64,000 bases of DNA from Paracentrotus lividus (taxonomy: Eukaryota > Echinodermata > Echinoidea > Camarodonta > Echinidae). A program made the translations under genes and the position numbers. Below are positions 34,161 to 45,714 of the stretch, piece after piece (position 1 is the first letter of the stretch; the number at the start of each line of letters is the position of its first letter). The stretch lies in assembly GCA_940671915.1 (NCBI GenBank), contig CALNVZ010000077.1:94149-158148 (forward strand), read 5' to 3'. The notes below the pieces were generated by a model that was given only the letters and a program-made list of their open reading frames with translations, made no database searches and was not told the origin of the DNA.

Positions 34161-35735
34161 ATATACAATGCAAACTGCGTGTGTGTCAACACGGGCGAAG
34201 GCAGCGCTGGTTCTTTACTGAGTTTTTCCTAGCGTGTCGACCGGCATTGCCGTACCTCTCGTACACAAACCCAAATTCACCAACTCATGAAAGTGAATAT
34301 CATACATTTGTCATACATATTTTCCATGCATGCAGAGTAATATAAGAATACCACAACAAGTGACGGGTGACTGATATTTGGCTAGGAGATAAAGACTAGT
34401 AGTTGATAAATAGGGGACAGTGGTCTCTTGGTAGAGTGCACAATTCGTTTTCATGCATGGAACATGTGTGGAGGGTGGGCCAACGTGTATGGAGTGTTTG
34501 CACTGTAAAAAGCCTTGTGTATTGGGGTGGCAGTGTGGTTGAAAAGTGCTAGTCAGTCATTTTTTTGTGTAAGGAATACTGGAACACACATGGACGGTTT
34601 GTTATGTTTTACTTCCGGGTTGAGTTGCTAAGCATGTATGATTCATAGTAGTATGCCATATATATTATGTAATTATATTTATTTATTAATTGTTAACAAT
34701 TTAAATGTTTATTTCTCTATTATTATTGTGATATGTCATGATCTACATGAGAGTAAAATATGTACTGAGTGTTTATGAAATTTTGTATAAATGCTATAAT
34801 CTTCTAAAAAGAATAATGTTTATAAAAAATCAATACAACATGTTAAGTGATGGTTTACATTCAATCAGTGCTTCAGACAGATCTTTATACAAAAGGGCAA
34901 AACATACTGTCCGGTATTTCCTACACTGTAGGGAATGCCGGACAATTTACGATGACGTCATTATTTGCATATAACTGCCTCAACAAATATTGATTACCTC
35001 AATTTTTTTGGAAATAAAGTTGAATGATGTAGCTAAGCAATGAGAATCTTTTTCTTTTTGTGATTTTATTGTTTTATGTGCTAATTAAGCAATGACTAAG
35101 TGGCGCGTATTCCCTACATCTACCATATTAGGAATAGCCTCAAGACGCCGCTGATTATTTTCTGCTTTGTCTGTCTCCAATGCTGATATATTATTTTTTT
35201 CAAATTTTCAGTAAAATATCTAATGAGATTTATTGATGTTTTATTACGGTGCATTTGGCCGTGTTTTTCTCTCTAAATCTTTCATCTAAATGAACAATTT
35301 AAAGGTAATATGGCTTCAATTACACTTACAGAGACTCATTTGCTGATAGATGCACTTGAAGGTAAAGGTAAACCTCCCCTTTCACTAACTTTTAACCCAA
35401 TTGTGCTTCTTCACGAATTTGCAGTGTCTATTTCGTTTTTGTATCTTGTTTTAGTAGTTATTTGTGTAACTACTTGTTTGTGAAATTTGGTAAAATGAAA
35501 TACTTTTTTAAAATTGGAGTTAGATTTATTGGGCTGACGTCTTTCAATTATCTACAAAACAATATATGTGGACTATGCATCATGATGCAGTTGTGAATTG
35601 GGTAAAATGAACATGAGTAATATTTTTTTAAACATCTAGGATTAGATGGGACTGACGTCCTTCAATTATCTACAAAAAATATATTATCATGAATAATCAT
35701 CATATGCTAATATGTCAGCCGGGGCATGGCGTTGT
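34161..35735. other. non-coding right end of copy B
   Basis: Counterpart of 18411-20024, with the same ~125-bp tandem pair. No gene. Confidence 0.4.
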
Positions 35736-36235
35736 TCATTTCAAACATGGCTCTCGCCTGGGAACGAATTGGCTGAACGTACGTGTGTAGGAGTGAGAAG
35801 GGGTGAGAATATTTAAAGCTCATGTATAGTTTTGGGAGAACTATATTTTGTTTTACTTCCATAGTAGAATGATATGAATTTAATTACCTCAATATCATCT
35901 GTGTACAAAGGATTTGTTATAAAATCCACTCTAAGACCTGAATTTTAGCAACAAAACTGTAAATCGATTTGTTGAGTGGCCATGCCTAAACAGGATGACC
36001 CGGACAGAGTGCAACGTGCAGTGGTTTGTGTGCAAAAGGTATATGCTATTGATACACAGACTGATACACAGAGAATGCACACACGCTATATACCGTCGTC
36101 AGCAGTGATGTGGCTGCCTTTCAGAGTCTGGGTGCGGGGTGGAGAGTGAAGGAAGTATTGGTCTCATTTGATGAAACATCTCCCCATGTTTATGCTAACT
36201 AAAACATATTAGACTAGAGCCATTTAGGCAAAATA
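35736..36235. other. unique non-coding stretch
   Basis: First sequence after the duplicated block. No gene, repeat or TIR recognised. Confidence 0.45.
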
Positions 36236-37400
36236 TGACTTTTAGAAGCATTGTTAGGTAAAGTTGGAAACCAGTCTATTTCTCTTAATTCAAGTGTGCT
36301 GGAATCTGATAGACCGGTTCCCAACAGATTTTCTCACGTTTTCACCACCTAATTTTGCATAAACAAAAATAGTGCCGCCAATTTTGACCATTTTTTTTAG
36401 CTTATGTCTCTATTCCTCCCTGGTTGTGTCCAATTATTACCCTCCGTAACGGCCGAAGTATTCGCAGTCACATTGATATTATATGAAACTTGCTAAACTA
36501 AGCATTTACAATTTAATAATAGTCGATGTTATGAGTTTATAAATTCATTTAATTATGCAAATTTATGAATGTTTGCGACCTTATATTATCTACAAAGGGG
36601 TATAACTTGATCAATTAGCTCAAGAGTTTAGTTTAGGTTAAAAGTTTGAGAACTGGTCTATTTCACATAATTTCAATGCTGATTCTGATAAGACGGTTCC
36701 CAATTCCGATTTTCACGTTTGTTAACCACCTAATCTTGATTTTAACACAAAATTTAATAGCCGCAAAATTGACCATTTTTCGAGCTTACATGTATGTCTC
36801 ATTCCTCCCTGGTTATATTCACTTTTACTGTAATAATGAGCCGCATTATTTTGCAGTCACCATTGATTATTATGTTAAACTTGCTAGACTGAGTATTTAC
36901 AATATTTAAGAAAAAATCAATTTGATGTTTCTAAATTCATTAATTATGCAAATTTATTGCATGTTTGCGACCTTACATGCTCTAACTTGATCAAATTAGC
37001 TCAAAGAGTTTCAACCTTAGTTTAAAGTTGGGACCCGGTCTATTTCACATCAATTTAAGTGTGGTTAGTCTGATAAGACTTAATTGTAGTTCCCAAACTG
37101 CCTTTTAACGTTTTCAACACCTAATTTGCATAAACAAAATGGCTGCCAAATTGACCATTTTTTAGCTTAGGCCTCATGTCTACACTTCTTCCTGGTTTTA
37201 TCCGCTTTTTAACTTCGTAATGGCCGCATTATTTTGTAGTCACTTTGATTATTATGTAAACTTGCTCGACTGAGCATAAGAATAAAAAAAATAATCAGTT
37301 TGATGTTTCAAAACCAATTTATTATTCAAATTAATGCATTTTTGAGACCTTACATGCTATAACATGGGTAACTCGATCAAATTAGCTCAAGAGTTCTTCA
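36236..37400 (+). repeat. three tandem ~380-bp units
   Basis: Units start near 36250, 36628 and 37016 with the line AGTTGGRAMCNGGTCTATTT, then CTGATARGACNGGTTCCCAA, ACCTAATTTTGCATAAACAA, ATTGACCATTTTTTAGCTTA and an AAATTYATTAATTATGCAAA end. Diverged by roughly 15-25% by eye. The 87-residue frame at 36646 is a repeat artefact. Related single units lie in inverse orientation at 48.5-48.9 and 50.2-50.6 kb. Confidence 0.8.
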
Positions 37401-37621
37401 ACTTTCAGATATCAGATATTCAGATATAATTCAGATATCCTTCCCAACATTTTGAAATCATCGTTAAACACAAAAATATAAAATGTAATCTCGACGCTCA
37501 TTTGTTATATTTTTATGCAAATTTATTTTGTATTTCTTTGTTTTGCACGTGACTTAAAACGAAATCTATCAAAATGGACACATAAAGATCAATGAAAAAT
37601 AATGCAAGGTTTGAATGATGA

Positions 37622-38240
37622 CATTCAACACATTGTACAGGTAGCGATCTCCATGAAGTCCATAGCCAGCTTCCCTCTATTGGTTATTCCCATCCTTGAG
37701 AGGAAGATGTCAGTATATTGGTTATCTATCACTGGGTAGAAGTCTACCTTCCATCCTTTTCCTTGCATTCTGTCGTACATGTTAGTCCAGCATACTTTGA
37801 TGTCTTGTACGTATGGGCCATCTCCTCCCAAAGGAGAGTAAATTCACAGAGAGCTATACCAACTTAGACTCCCGGGATCATGAAGACTACCATATCTAGT
37901 CACATTTACAATTTCACTGGAGAATGTCATCTGCTGTTCCATTTGAACCAACTGCCAGTTTCTTGCTTAGACGAAGGAGTGAGCTTTGTCTTGTCTACCT
38001 TTCTTGTTGACTCTGGACAGTGTACATCCCTGTCTTTACGAATAAGATCATCACAGGGGAATTTGATGTTTTGGTTTGGTCTGCTCTGTCGATAGCATTC
38101 TCTAGGGCATTGCTAAGCACTCCCAGGATCTCATTGTGCTTCCAAGTATATGAGCTTTCTTCAAGATAGACGTGGGAATTAATTTGATAGAATGTGCTTG
38201 TGTGACTCCTCTTTTCCTCATTTGTGGCAGGTCTCATTCT
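37622..38240 (-). pseudogene. degenerate retroelement C-terminal-like coding fragment
   Basis: Two minus-strand frames look like pieces of one protein: YTWKHNEILGVLSNALENAI (about 38150-38090), then GKGWKVDFYPVIDNQYTDIF and SRMGITNRGKLAMDF (about 37760-37650). The first resembles the 'W(R/K)HNxVLxxLxxxLE' block and the second the 'xGWxVxxYPV..LGI' block of the C-terminal region of certain animal retroelement polyproteins. This is from memory of the pattern and not certain. Stops and shifts separate the parts. An unknown host exon is the alternative. Confidence 0.35.
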
Positions 38241-38697
38241 CGGCCTTGGCCAACTTCCTCAGGTTGTGTGGGGAGGGACAGACATCATTGATGCTTGTAG
38301 CAAGAACTTGGGTGTACCTGTTTCCATCATCTACATGTATTTGTCTTTCCAGGACAAGGACTGTGGTTCAAGGCATTCCAATCGACACCAAGCTCCTTGC
38401 TGCACGAGGCCAACTGCCTTAATTATCCATGTTTAAAACATGTTAGCCTTCTTCACCTCTCAACCCCTCTCCTCCGCAACAGCGATCAGGGGTAGGATAA
38501 GCTTTGTGAAATGTCCATTGATGCTAATGTTTGTTGTGCATGCAAAATTAAAACGTGTTTAGCAGATGTTCTTTGTCCTATCCTTTCAATATATGCATCA
38601 TTCCTATTTCGTACAGCATCAGTGGCCATCATCAGTGGAAGAACCCAAACTTCAGGCACCACAACTTCAATTTACTTGGGAGGGCACATCTGTTGAT
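38241..38697. other. stretch without a secure feature
   Basis: Frames exist on both strands (38192-38436 and 38511-38696) but none matches a known domain. Confidence 0.35.
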
Positions 38698-40648
38698 ATA
38701 AACACAACACAAAAAGAAAGTTCCCCCTATTTCAGATATCCATAATTTTTGAACCAGGAGGAATTTTAAAAATCTAATTATATGTCCATGTAGGGGATTT
38801 AATTAGCCACCATAAGAGCGAATTTTAGCAAAAATCATTAAGTCATGCTTCAATGATTAATGGTTGAATGCAAAAATGTCATTTTTTGAAGTTCACGAGC
38901 CTAAAATCACAACTTTGAATCAATGATATCGGACCCGTTTTCAGATTTTAGACATTTTACACGTCAGAATGTATTTAAAACGTGCTTCCCAACATACAGA
39001 AAGGAAATTTGCGTCAAATTTCACGGTTGAATGAGCATGCAGCAAAAATTGCCCAAACTGCGATTTTTACTTCTTTGCCATGGTATAATCGATCAAATGT
39101 GAGGGAATTCCTGTTTTGGAAGTGTATGCAAACAATATCCATCCATTTACGGTTGAATGAACCCATCAACCAACCAAAAAATAGGCCATTTTAGAATTAC
39201 GAACGATCATTGTAGTAATTTTATGCACTAGAAATCATCTCAATAAAATTTTTTGGATTTTATTTATATTCTTTGGGCACGTATCAATGATCCTAGAGTA
39301 TTTATTTAAAAATTCATGCTTCAGTGAGCACGTGAGACTTGAAATCCCTCTACTCACGTAAGGACTAGAAGTCAAATTCTTACTTTGATTGAATATAACA
39401 ATTCTTTTCGAGGAGTACTTTTGATTTGAAATTCATAAAAATCCCGATGTTTCACGCCTAAGTGGGCACAAAATACAAGGAAATCATGAAAATAAGAAGA
39501 CAGTTTCAGGCTTCGTCATGGTTCAGTGACTTTTCGAATACGTCATTTGAGTAACGATCATGTTAGTTGAGGACCAGTTAAAGCTATGTGCAAAGTTTCA
39601 TAAAATAATTCACAGTCAAATGGACAAAAACTGACAATTGAAATATGCCAAATTTCACTTGTGTTTTACTTTTGTTAAATCTCTGTACATAAAGTCAATG
39701 GAGAAGGAACTCAATACCTGACAAATGTGAAATTTGGCCAATTTCATTGACGATTATTGTTAATTATACCGTGAGTTATGTCACGAAACTTGGCACATAG
39801 CTTCAACTGGTCTCAAACTAACGTGATCTTTATTCAAATTATGAATTCGAAAAGTCACTGAACCATGACGAAGCCCCAAACTTTCTTCTCGTTTTCAGGA
39901 TTTTCTTGTATCTCGTGCCCACTGAGGCGTGAAACATTGGGATTTTTATGAAAAGATTTGTTATATTCAATCAAAGCAAGAATTTGAATTTTAGTCCGTA
40001 CGTGAGAAAAGGGCTCTTCCAGTCTCACGTGCTCACTGAAGCATGAATTTGTAAATAAATGACATAGGATCATTGACACGTGCCCAAAGAATATAAATAC
40101 AACCCAAAAAATGTTATTGAGGTGCTTTCTAGTGCATAAAATTACTACAATGCATTTTCGTAATTCTAAAATTGCCTATTTTTGGGTTGTTTCATTGGTT
40201 CATTCAACCGTGAATGAATGGATATTGGTTTCATACACTTCCACAACAGGAATTCCATCATATTTGATCGATTATACCATGGTAAAGAAGCAAAAATCGC
40301 AGTTTGGGAAATTTTTGCTGCATGCTCACTCAACCGTGAAATTTGACGCAAATTTCGTTTCCGTATATTGGGAAGCACGTTTTGCATACATTCGGATGTG
40401 TAAAATGTTTAAAATCTGAAAATTTGATTCAAAGTTGTGATTTTAGGCGTGTGAACTTCAAAAAATGACATTTTTGCATTCAACCATTAATCACTGAAGC
40501 ATGACTTGATGATTTTTGCTAAAATTCGCTCCTATGGTGGCTAATTAAATTCCCTACGCGGACAAATAATTAGATTTTTAAAATTCCTCCTGGTTAAAAA
40601 ATTATTGATATCTGAAATAGGGGGAACTTTCTTTTTGTTTTGTGTTTA
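38698..40648. mobile_element. large (1.95-kb) foldback element
   Basis: Full inverted repeat centred near 39680. The left end ATAAACACAACACAAAAAGA faces TTTTTGTTTTGTGTTTAT at the right. Deeper, AAAGTCACTGAACCATGACG faces CGTCATGGTTCAGTGACTTT, and GAATTCGAAAAGTCA has its mirror. Arms diverge moderately. Half copies are at 6648-7134 (and its duplicate) and 51486-51944. The ~70-residue frames on both arms are the same repeat read twice. No transposase. Confidence 0.85.
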
Positions 40649-40689
40649 TTTCAGTCCATCTTTCACATCGCCTGGACCTCATTAATCTG

Positions 40690-41155
40690 GTTCTTGTGAG
40701 ACAGCTCCTTATTGAACTATCACCACAAGCTCTGGACAGGGGCTTCTGATATTGTTGGAATGACCGCACCCGCTACACTGTAACGTGTCCTAAGTTTTCT
40801 TCCTTGATTTCTTTGGTTTGAACTTCCTGCACCAGCTTATCAGTTGGTCCATGTGCTCAATAGCCTTCATCGATTGAGTAAATTCAGCTTGCAGCTTGAA
40901 TCCAGGTTTGATCTTAATACCTCTTCAACTTGAAAATGCAGCTATACATGTACATGTAGTTACTTTCTCTTTCGCAATGACAAATAGGATTTGATAGATA
41001 GCACACTCCATTGGAACACTCCATTGGAATGCCTACAGGCTGGAAGAACTGGTAAACTGATGTGAATTCTTTGTTGGCAAACCTCATCTTGAAGTCCTGA
41101 AAGTAGCAATTCAGGAAGGTGCAATGAGTTTGTCCAGAATGTAGAAAAAGTCATG
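40690..41155 (-). CDS. exon-like fragments with Cys/His knuckle, unknown product
   Basis: On the minus strand, TTCCTGAATTGCTACTTTCAG (about 41118-41099) looks like a 3' splice acceptor, followed by frame DFKMRFANKEFTSVYQFFQP and a GTAACT donor-like site near 40970. Further on, a frame reads QSMKAIEHMDQLISWCRKFK, PKKSRKK, a stop, then LQCSGCGHSNNIRSPCPEL, resembling a CxxCGH...C zinc knuckle. The in-frame stop suggests a pseudogene or a retroelement gag remnant. No family assigned. Confidence 0.25.
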
Positions 41156-41244
41156 GATGGTAAACCAAATCATTGAGTGCAGCGATGACCCATATGGGTA
41201 GGCACGGAGCAAAAATTGTTTTGGCCACAGGGGTAGTCCCTTAC

Positions 41245-42070
41245 AAAAATGTCGTGTGGTACCAAGCAACGGTACCATACAAAATACCACAGGATTTTCC
41301 TATGGTTTTTTGGCACAAATACCACACAAAATACCATACAGAAGTACCATACAGCCAAAATACCATATGATTTCTTATGGTTTTTTGGCACAAATACCAC
41401 ACAAAATACCATACAGCAGTACCATACAGCCAAAATACCATAGGATTTCCTATGGTTTTTTTGGCACAAATACCATACAGCCAAAATACCATAGGATTTC
41501 CTATGGTTTTTTGGCACAAATACCATACAGCCAAAATACCATAGGATTTCCTATGTTTTTTTGGCAGAAATGCCACATAAAATACCATACAGAAGTACCA
41601 TACAGCCAAAATACTATAGGATTTCCTATGGTTTTTTGGCACAAATACCATACCATACAGCCCAAATACCATAGGATTTCCTATGGTTTTTTTGCACAAA
41701 TACCATACAGCCAAAATACCATAGGATTTCCTATGGTTTTTTGGCACACAATACCCACACAAAAAAATACCATACAGCCAAAAATACCATGCAGGGTTCC
41801 CTATGGTAATTTGCGCCACCAATACCACAGGATTTCCATGGTATTTAGCACAAGTACCATGTCAATAAAATACCATAACAGGCAGTACCATACAGCCAAA
41901 ATACCTAATAGCATATCGCCCAACACTATATAGTCCACACATCAATACCGCACACAGATTACCCAGGATTATGACATACCGTTTACGCACCGAACACCAC
42001 ACGCCGTTAATTCAGGGATACCACACGCCGTTACCACAGGACTGCCGCTAGACACCCAAGGATACCATAC
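41245..42070. repeat. 50-bp minisatellite (ACCATAGGATTTCCTATGGT type)
   Basis: Units spaced exactly 50 bp in the core (for example at 41471 and 41521): TACCATACAGCCAAAATACC, ATAGGATTTCCTATGGTTTT, TTGGCACAAA. Some units carry an insert TACCACACAAAATACCATAC. ATACCATAGGATTTCCTATGGT is itself nearly palindromic, so open frames on both strands (225 and 195 residues) are artefacts. Degenerates after 41760. Confidence 0.9.
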
Positions 42071-42669
42071 TCTTTTATATATACCACTATTTAGCAAAAA
42101 TATTTTGGGTCACAGTTAGTTATTTCTATATCTCCTGATAATAATGCAAATGTCAAAACTATCGCTCTTGATGTTACTTTGTGTTTAGGAAATATATTTC
42201 CCTAAAAGAAAAAATATTAATATGCAAGCAATTACTAGTTAATGAGGTAAGCTTCACAAAATACTGATTTGTGCATACAAAAACATTGTATGCAAATGAG
42301 CTAATTACCATAGTACCACACGAAGTACCACAGGAATACCATACGACTACCAAACTTCAGCAGTAAACTGCCATAAATCCACTTTGACTAGTGCCCGTTG
42401 GTTTCATCCCTGTTGGATGTTTGTCTTCAATCAGTTCGTCAAATTACCATTTGGTCTAATTAATTCCCATTTCGTCTAATCAAGTCGACTTGGTCAAAAA
42501 CCACTTAGTCAATTCCTGTAAGAAACTATCCCTTAGAAAAAAAATATGCTGTGACAATGCTACACAACGGTAGGTATTGGCGGCGTCCCGGGTGGACGGG
42601 GGGACAATCGAGTCCCCACCTCCATCGATTTTTGTTTTCTTGGGGATCGTCCACCCTCGATTTTTAAAG
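42071..42669. other. no recognised feature
   Basis: AT-rich, with a few ACCACACG/ATACCATACG remnants of the minisatellite near 42305-42345. Confidence 0.4.
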
Positions 42670-43010
42670 CTTAACAAAAATATATGTACATATAATAGAC
42701 GAAGAGGCACAGTGTGCGTAAAATGAACCAAGTTCAGGTCAATAAAAAGCAAAATTTTCGGCTCGCGCTTCGCTTGCAAACAAAAAAAAACAGACAATAA
42801 TTAAACTAATAATCTTTCTTCAGGTCCCTATATTTTTTCTTTTTTATTTGTTACAACGCTTTATTTGTAACTTTGGCATAATGTGTGAGGTAGGTCATTC
42901 TATTGTGGATTTTGGATATAAGCCTATATTATATGTCTCTTTGGGGTGCTTTATTTATTCCGATCTAGTGTATAATTAATTCCTCTCCAAATTTGGCGTC
43001 AATCAGGGGG
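42670..43010 (+). repeat. dispersed repeat with CTCGCGCTTCGC motif, copy 1
   Basis: AAGCAAAATTTTCGGCTCGC then TTCAGGTC, TTTATTTGTT, ATAATGTGTGA, TAGGTCATTCTATT and TTTATTTATTCCGATC recur in the same order at 44195-44460, on the other side of the 886-bp foldback. Confidence 0.65.
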
Positions 43011-43198
43011 ACGTGTTCCCTTGATTTTCAAAGCTTTACTTTTTGTTTTTATTTTCTAAATAATTTGGATAAATTTTGTATTTGCCCACTTGTCCAAATG
43101 TGATGGAAATAAACTTTTCAGTTTCTTTAAATTCTTTGTTTTCAGGTCCGTATCGTTATAAAAAGTGACCATATTCAGAAAGGGATTACAAACATATA

Positions 43199-44084
43199 CA
43201 GTGTGTCCCACAAAAAATGCTAATGGTACTTTAGATGGGTATAATATTAATATTAAAATTATAACTCTACACCCGTAAACTACCATTCATTTCCTGCAAA
43301 TGGATGAAATTTTATCTGATATGGTCCAATAATCACAAAGATATGAGCATTTTTTCATCACACATTGGGAAACCTCTCCATCCAAGTTTGTATTGAGTAG
43401 CACCGGATGTGTCGAATAAAAGAAACCCAAGTTTGATCATTAATACTTTGAAAAATATTTCAGGAGTATTTATGAAATTTATATCACTGTAAAGTGCAAC
43501 TCATTACCATTCTAATGATATGTCTCTCAGCTCACCAATATTACGCATCGCTGAAACTCATTGTTCTGAAAAAGTCTTGCAAAATTGAGAGTGCTTCACT
43601 TTCACGCTCATTAATCATGTTAATGATCAAAGGTGGGTTTTTTCTTAGTCTTTTGAATAACGCATCTCAAGGAGCACGAAAGTGAACACTCACAATTTTG
43701 TAAGAATTTTTCAGAACAATGGGGTTCAGCGATGCGTGGTATTGGTGAGCTGAGAGACATATCATTAGAATGGTAATGAGTTGCACTTTACAGTGATATA
43801 AATTTCATAAATACTCCTGAAATATTTTTCAAAGTATTAATGATCAAACTTGGATATCTTTTATTCGACACATCCGGTACTACTCAATACAAACTTGGAT
43901 GGAGAGGTTTCCCGATGTGTAATGACAAAATGCTCATATCTTTGGGATTCTTGGACCATATCACGTAAAATTTCATCCAAAACGAATGGTAGTTTACGGG
44001 TGTAGAGTTATAAACAATATATATTTGTAATTTTAATATTATACCCATCTAAAGTGCCATAAGCATTTATTGTGGGACACACTG
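43199..44084. mobile_element. 886-bp foldback MITE, CAGTGTGTCCCA ends
   Basis: The left end CAGTGTGTCCCACAAAAAAT (43199 on) and its complement ATTGTGGGACACACTG (to 44084) are flanked by TA (43197-43198 and 44085-44086). Inverted similarity extends across almost the full length to a centre near 43640 (CTCTCAGCTCACCAATATTA faces ATTGGTGAGCTGAGAGACAT). A TA target and CAGTGTGTCCCA-type ends suggest the Tc1/mariner superfamily. No coding capacity. Confidence 0.9.
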
Positions 44085-44194
44085 TATATATATGTATTGT
44101 AAAACGTTGATTAATGAGATTTTCACTCGCTCTTCGGAATTGTATTTTCTAGTAGTGATTATCAGCTAGTGAATACAATGATTAATGTTATTAT

Positions 44195-44460
44195 AAAGCA
44201 AAATTTTTACCTCGCGCTTCGCGCCCACAAACAAATAACAATACAATGATTTAACGATTCAACTATGTCTTCAGGTCGTATTTTGTGGAATATGTTTTAT
44301 TTGTTCCAACCTTATATTCTTAAAATTGTCATTAGTTTCTGCATAATAAATTATGTGAAATAGATCATTCTATTTCGAATTTTGGGTATACAAATATTTA
44401 GGAAGCTTTATTCCGTTCGAGTCTATAATAATTCCCATTCCGGGGTCTCCATTCTCCCCC
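44195..44460 (+). repeat. dispersed repeat with CTCGCGCTTCGC motif, copy 2
   Basis: Diverged direct copy of 42670-43010. Either the foldback lies within a local duplication or two copies of a dispersed family flank it. Confidence 0.65.
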
Positions 44461-44544
44461 CACCCCTGACCGTCATCACATGAAATCGCAGCCCCTATGG
44501 TAGGGGAGACCGGGACAATAATTGTAACACGGGGCAATTGTATC

Positions 44545-45110
44545 AGAGGCTCCAATACATGTGGTATTTGTGCCAAAAAACATACAGCAATACCATACAT
44601 ATGGTATATGTGTAAAAAAAAAAAAAAGGACGGTCTCCTCAAAAAAAAAAACTATATGCAGCAGATTTTTTCCTACCGTAATGTAGGAAGACGTGAGATT
44701 ATTGTTTATTCGTGAATGCAGCCAAACAGACATAACAACTCCCAATAGCAAATAGTGAATGATACGCGACAATAAAGTCCATCACGAGTGTCTAAAGACG
44801 ATACTATCAGTGGTAGTGATTGTCGTGGGCATGAGGCTAAAAAACATACAGCAATACGCATACATATGGTATTGTGTACAAAAAAAAAACATACATAAAT
44901 ACCAATACATATGGTATTTGTGCCAAAAACCCACAGCAATGCTGTATGTATTATGTATGGTACCTTTTCCCTGTGTGGTATTTCCCTATGGTAACTACTT
45001 ATGGTATTTATTGTACCATAGAAATACCAAGGAATACACAGGACATTCAGAAAATTCCATATGAATAACCACAGGACATTCAGAAATACCATAGGCATAC
45101 AAAGGACATT
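44545..45110. repeat. ATACCATACATATGGTAT palindromic array, part 1
   Basis: Degenerate ~41-bp units of ATACCATACATATGGTATTT, GTGCCAAAAAACCATACAGC. Units near 44545-44620 and 44840-44945 flank unrelated sequence. It shares ACCATACAGC and CCAAAAAACCATA motifs with the 50-bp array at 41.2 kb. Confidence 0.75.
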
Positions 45111-45689
45111 TTTTGTATTAAAGGGAGTGTTCAGATCTGCTTCGTCGGTCAATTATTATTTGCTATCATATTTTTTTTTTTTTTTTTGTTGTTGCTGGGG
45201 GGGGGGCAAGGCCAGTTGACCCTTTTGATCCGTGCCTGGAATTATTCGAATAATGTTCAAGTAACTACTGCAGATTATAGAATCATAATGAAGAATGAAC
45301 TCTTTCCTTTTGATTACAAACTAACAGAGATTCAAATAAGATCTGCTTTCATATAGACGGTTTATGTCGACGTTCATGGCAAGCAGAAAAATGGCTTCCC
45401 ACAAGGGAGTGTCTGCCGCCACTGCTCTTCAACATGTACACTAATCACCACACAGTAACACCCAATGTAAAGAGTTTCTTGTGTGTGGACGACCTCTGCA
45501 TTGCCTCACGTGAAAATTCCTATGAGAAGTCAAAATAACTTGTTTATATGCTGCAAATCCCTTTGCTAGTGAATTCTGAAAACAGTCAAATAAGTGTCTT
45601 TCACCTCTAAAAACACAGGTGCCGCAACGACAATTAAGGATCAGATAATACGGAAATCTACATCAACTGCTCAAACATGTCCTAGCGCT
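44888..45689 (+). repeat. duplicated segment C, copy 1 (ends at N gap)
   Basis: Matches 46551-47363 in the same orientation, including the reverse-transcriptase fragment, and stops exactly at the 25-N gap (TCCTAGCGCT versus TCCTGCGCT in copy 2). Indel-rich. Assembly overlap is the most likely explanation. Confidence 0.9.
45290..45689 (+). pseudogene. LINE reverse transcriptase fragment (copy 1)
   Basis: Error-rich version of 46969-47363: AAAATGGCTTCCCACAAGGG (the GFPQGS region) and TTTCTTGTGTGTGGACGACC (the xxDD region) are both recognisable but frame-broken. Confidence 0.75.
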
Positions 45690-45714
45690 NNNNNNNNNNN
45701 NNNNNNNNNNNNNN
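45690..45714. other. assembly gap (25 Ns)
   Basis: Second placeholder gap of exactly 25 Ns, again at the edge of a locally duplicated segment. Confidence 0.99.

Larger units (their letters stand above)
20050..35735 (+). repeat. ~15.7-kb duplicated segment, copy B
   Basis: Direct repeat of 4150-20024. The first ~2.5 kb is dense with single-base deletions, as in uncorrected long-read sequence, while 29.1-29.5 and 32.25-32.47 kb are cleaner than copy A. After 35735 the sequence is unique. The mosaic of better and worse stretches argues for two assemblies of one locus. Confidence 0.95.

Noticed and set aside
4150..35735. A genuine recent segmental duplication
   Set aside because: Indel-dominated differences, alternating quality and the 25-N junction favour an unmerged overlap; kept as a finding with a test.
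36646..36909. 87-residue frame
   Set aside because: Falls in one of three tandem ~380-bp repeats and is not conserved in the others.
41241..41933. 195- and 225-residue frames on opposite strands
   Set aside because: Both arise from the palindromic 50-bp minisatellite.
43056..43685. Short frames inside the 43.2-kb foldback
   Set aside because: Inverted-repeat arms; no domain and not conserved between arms.
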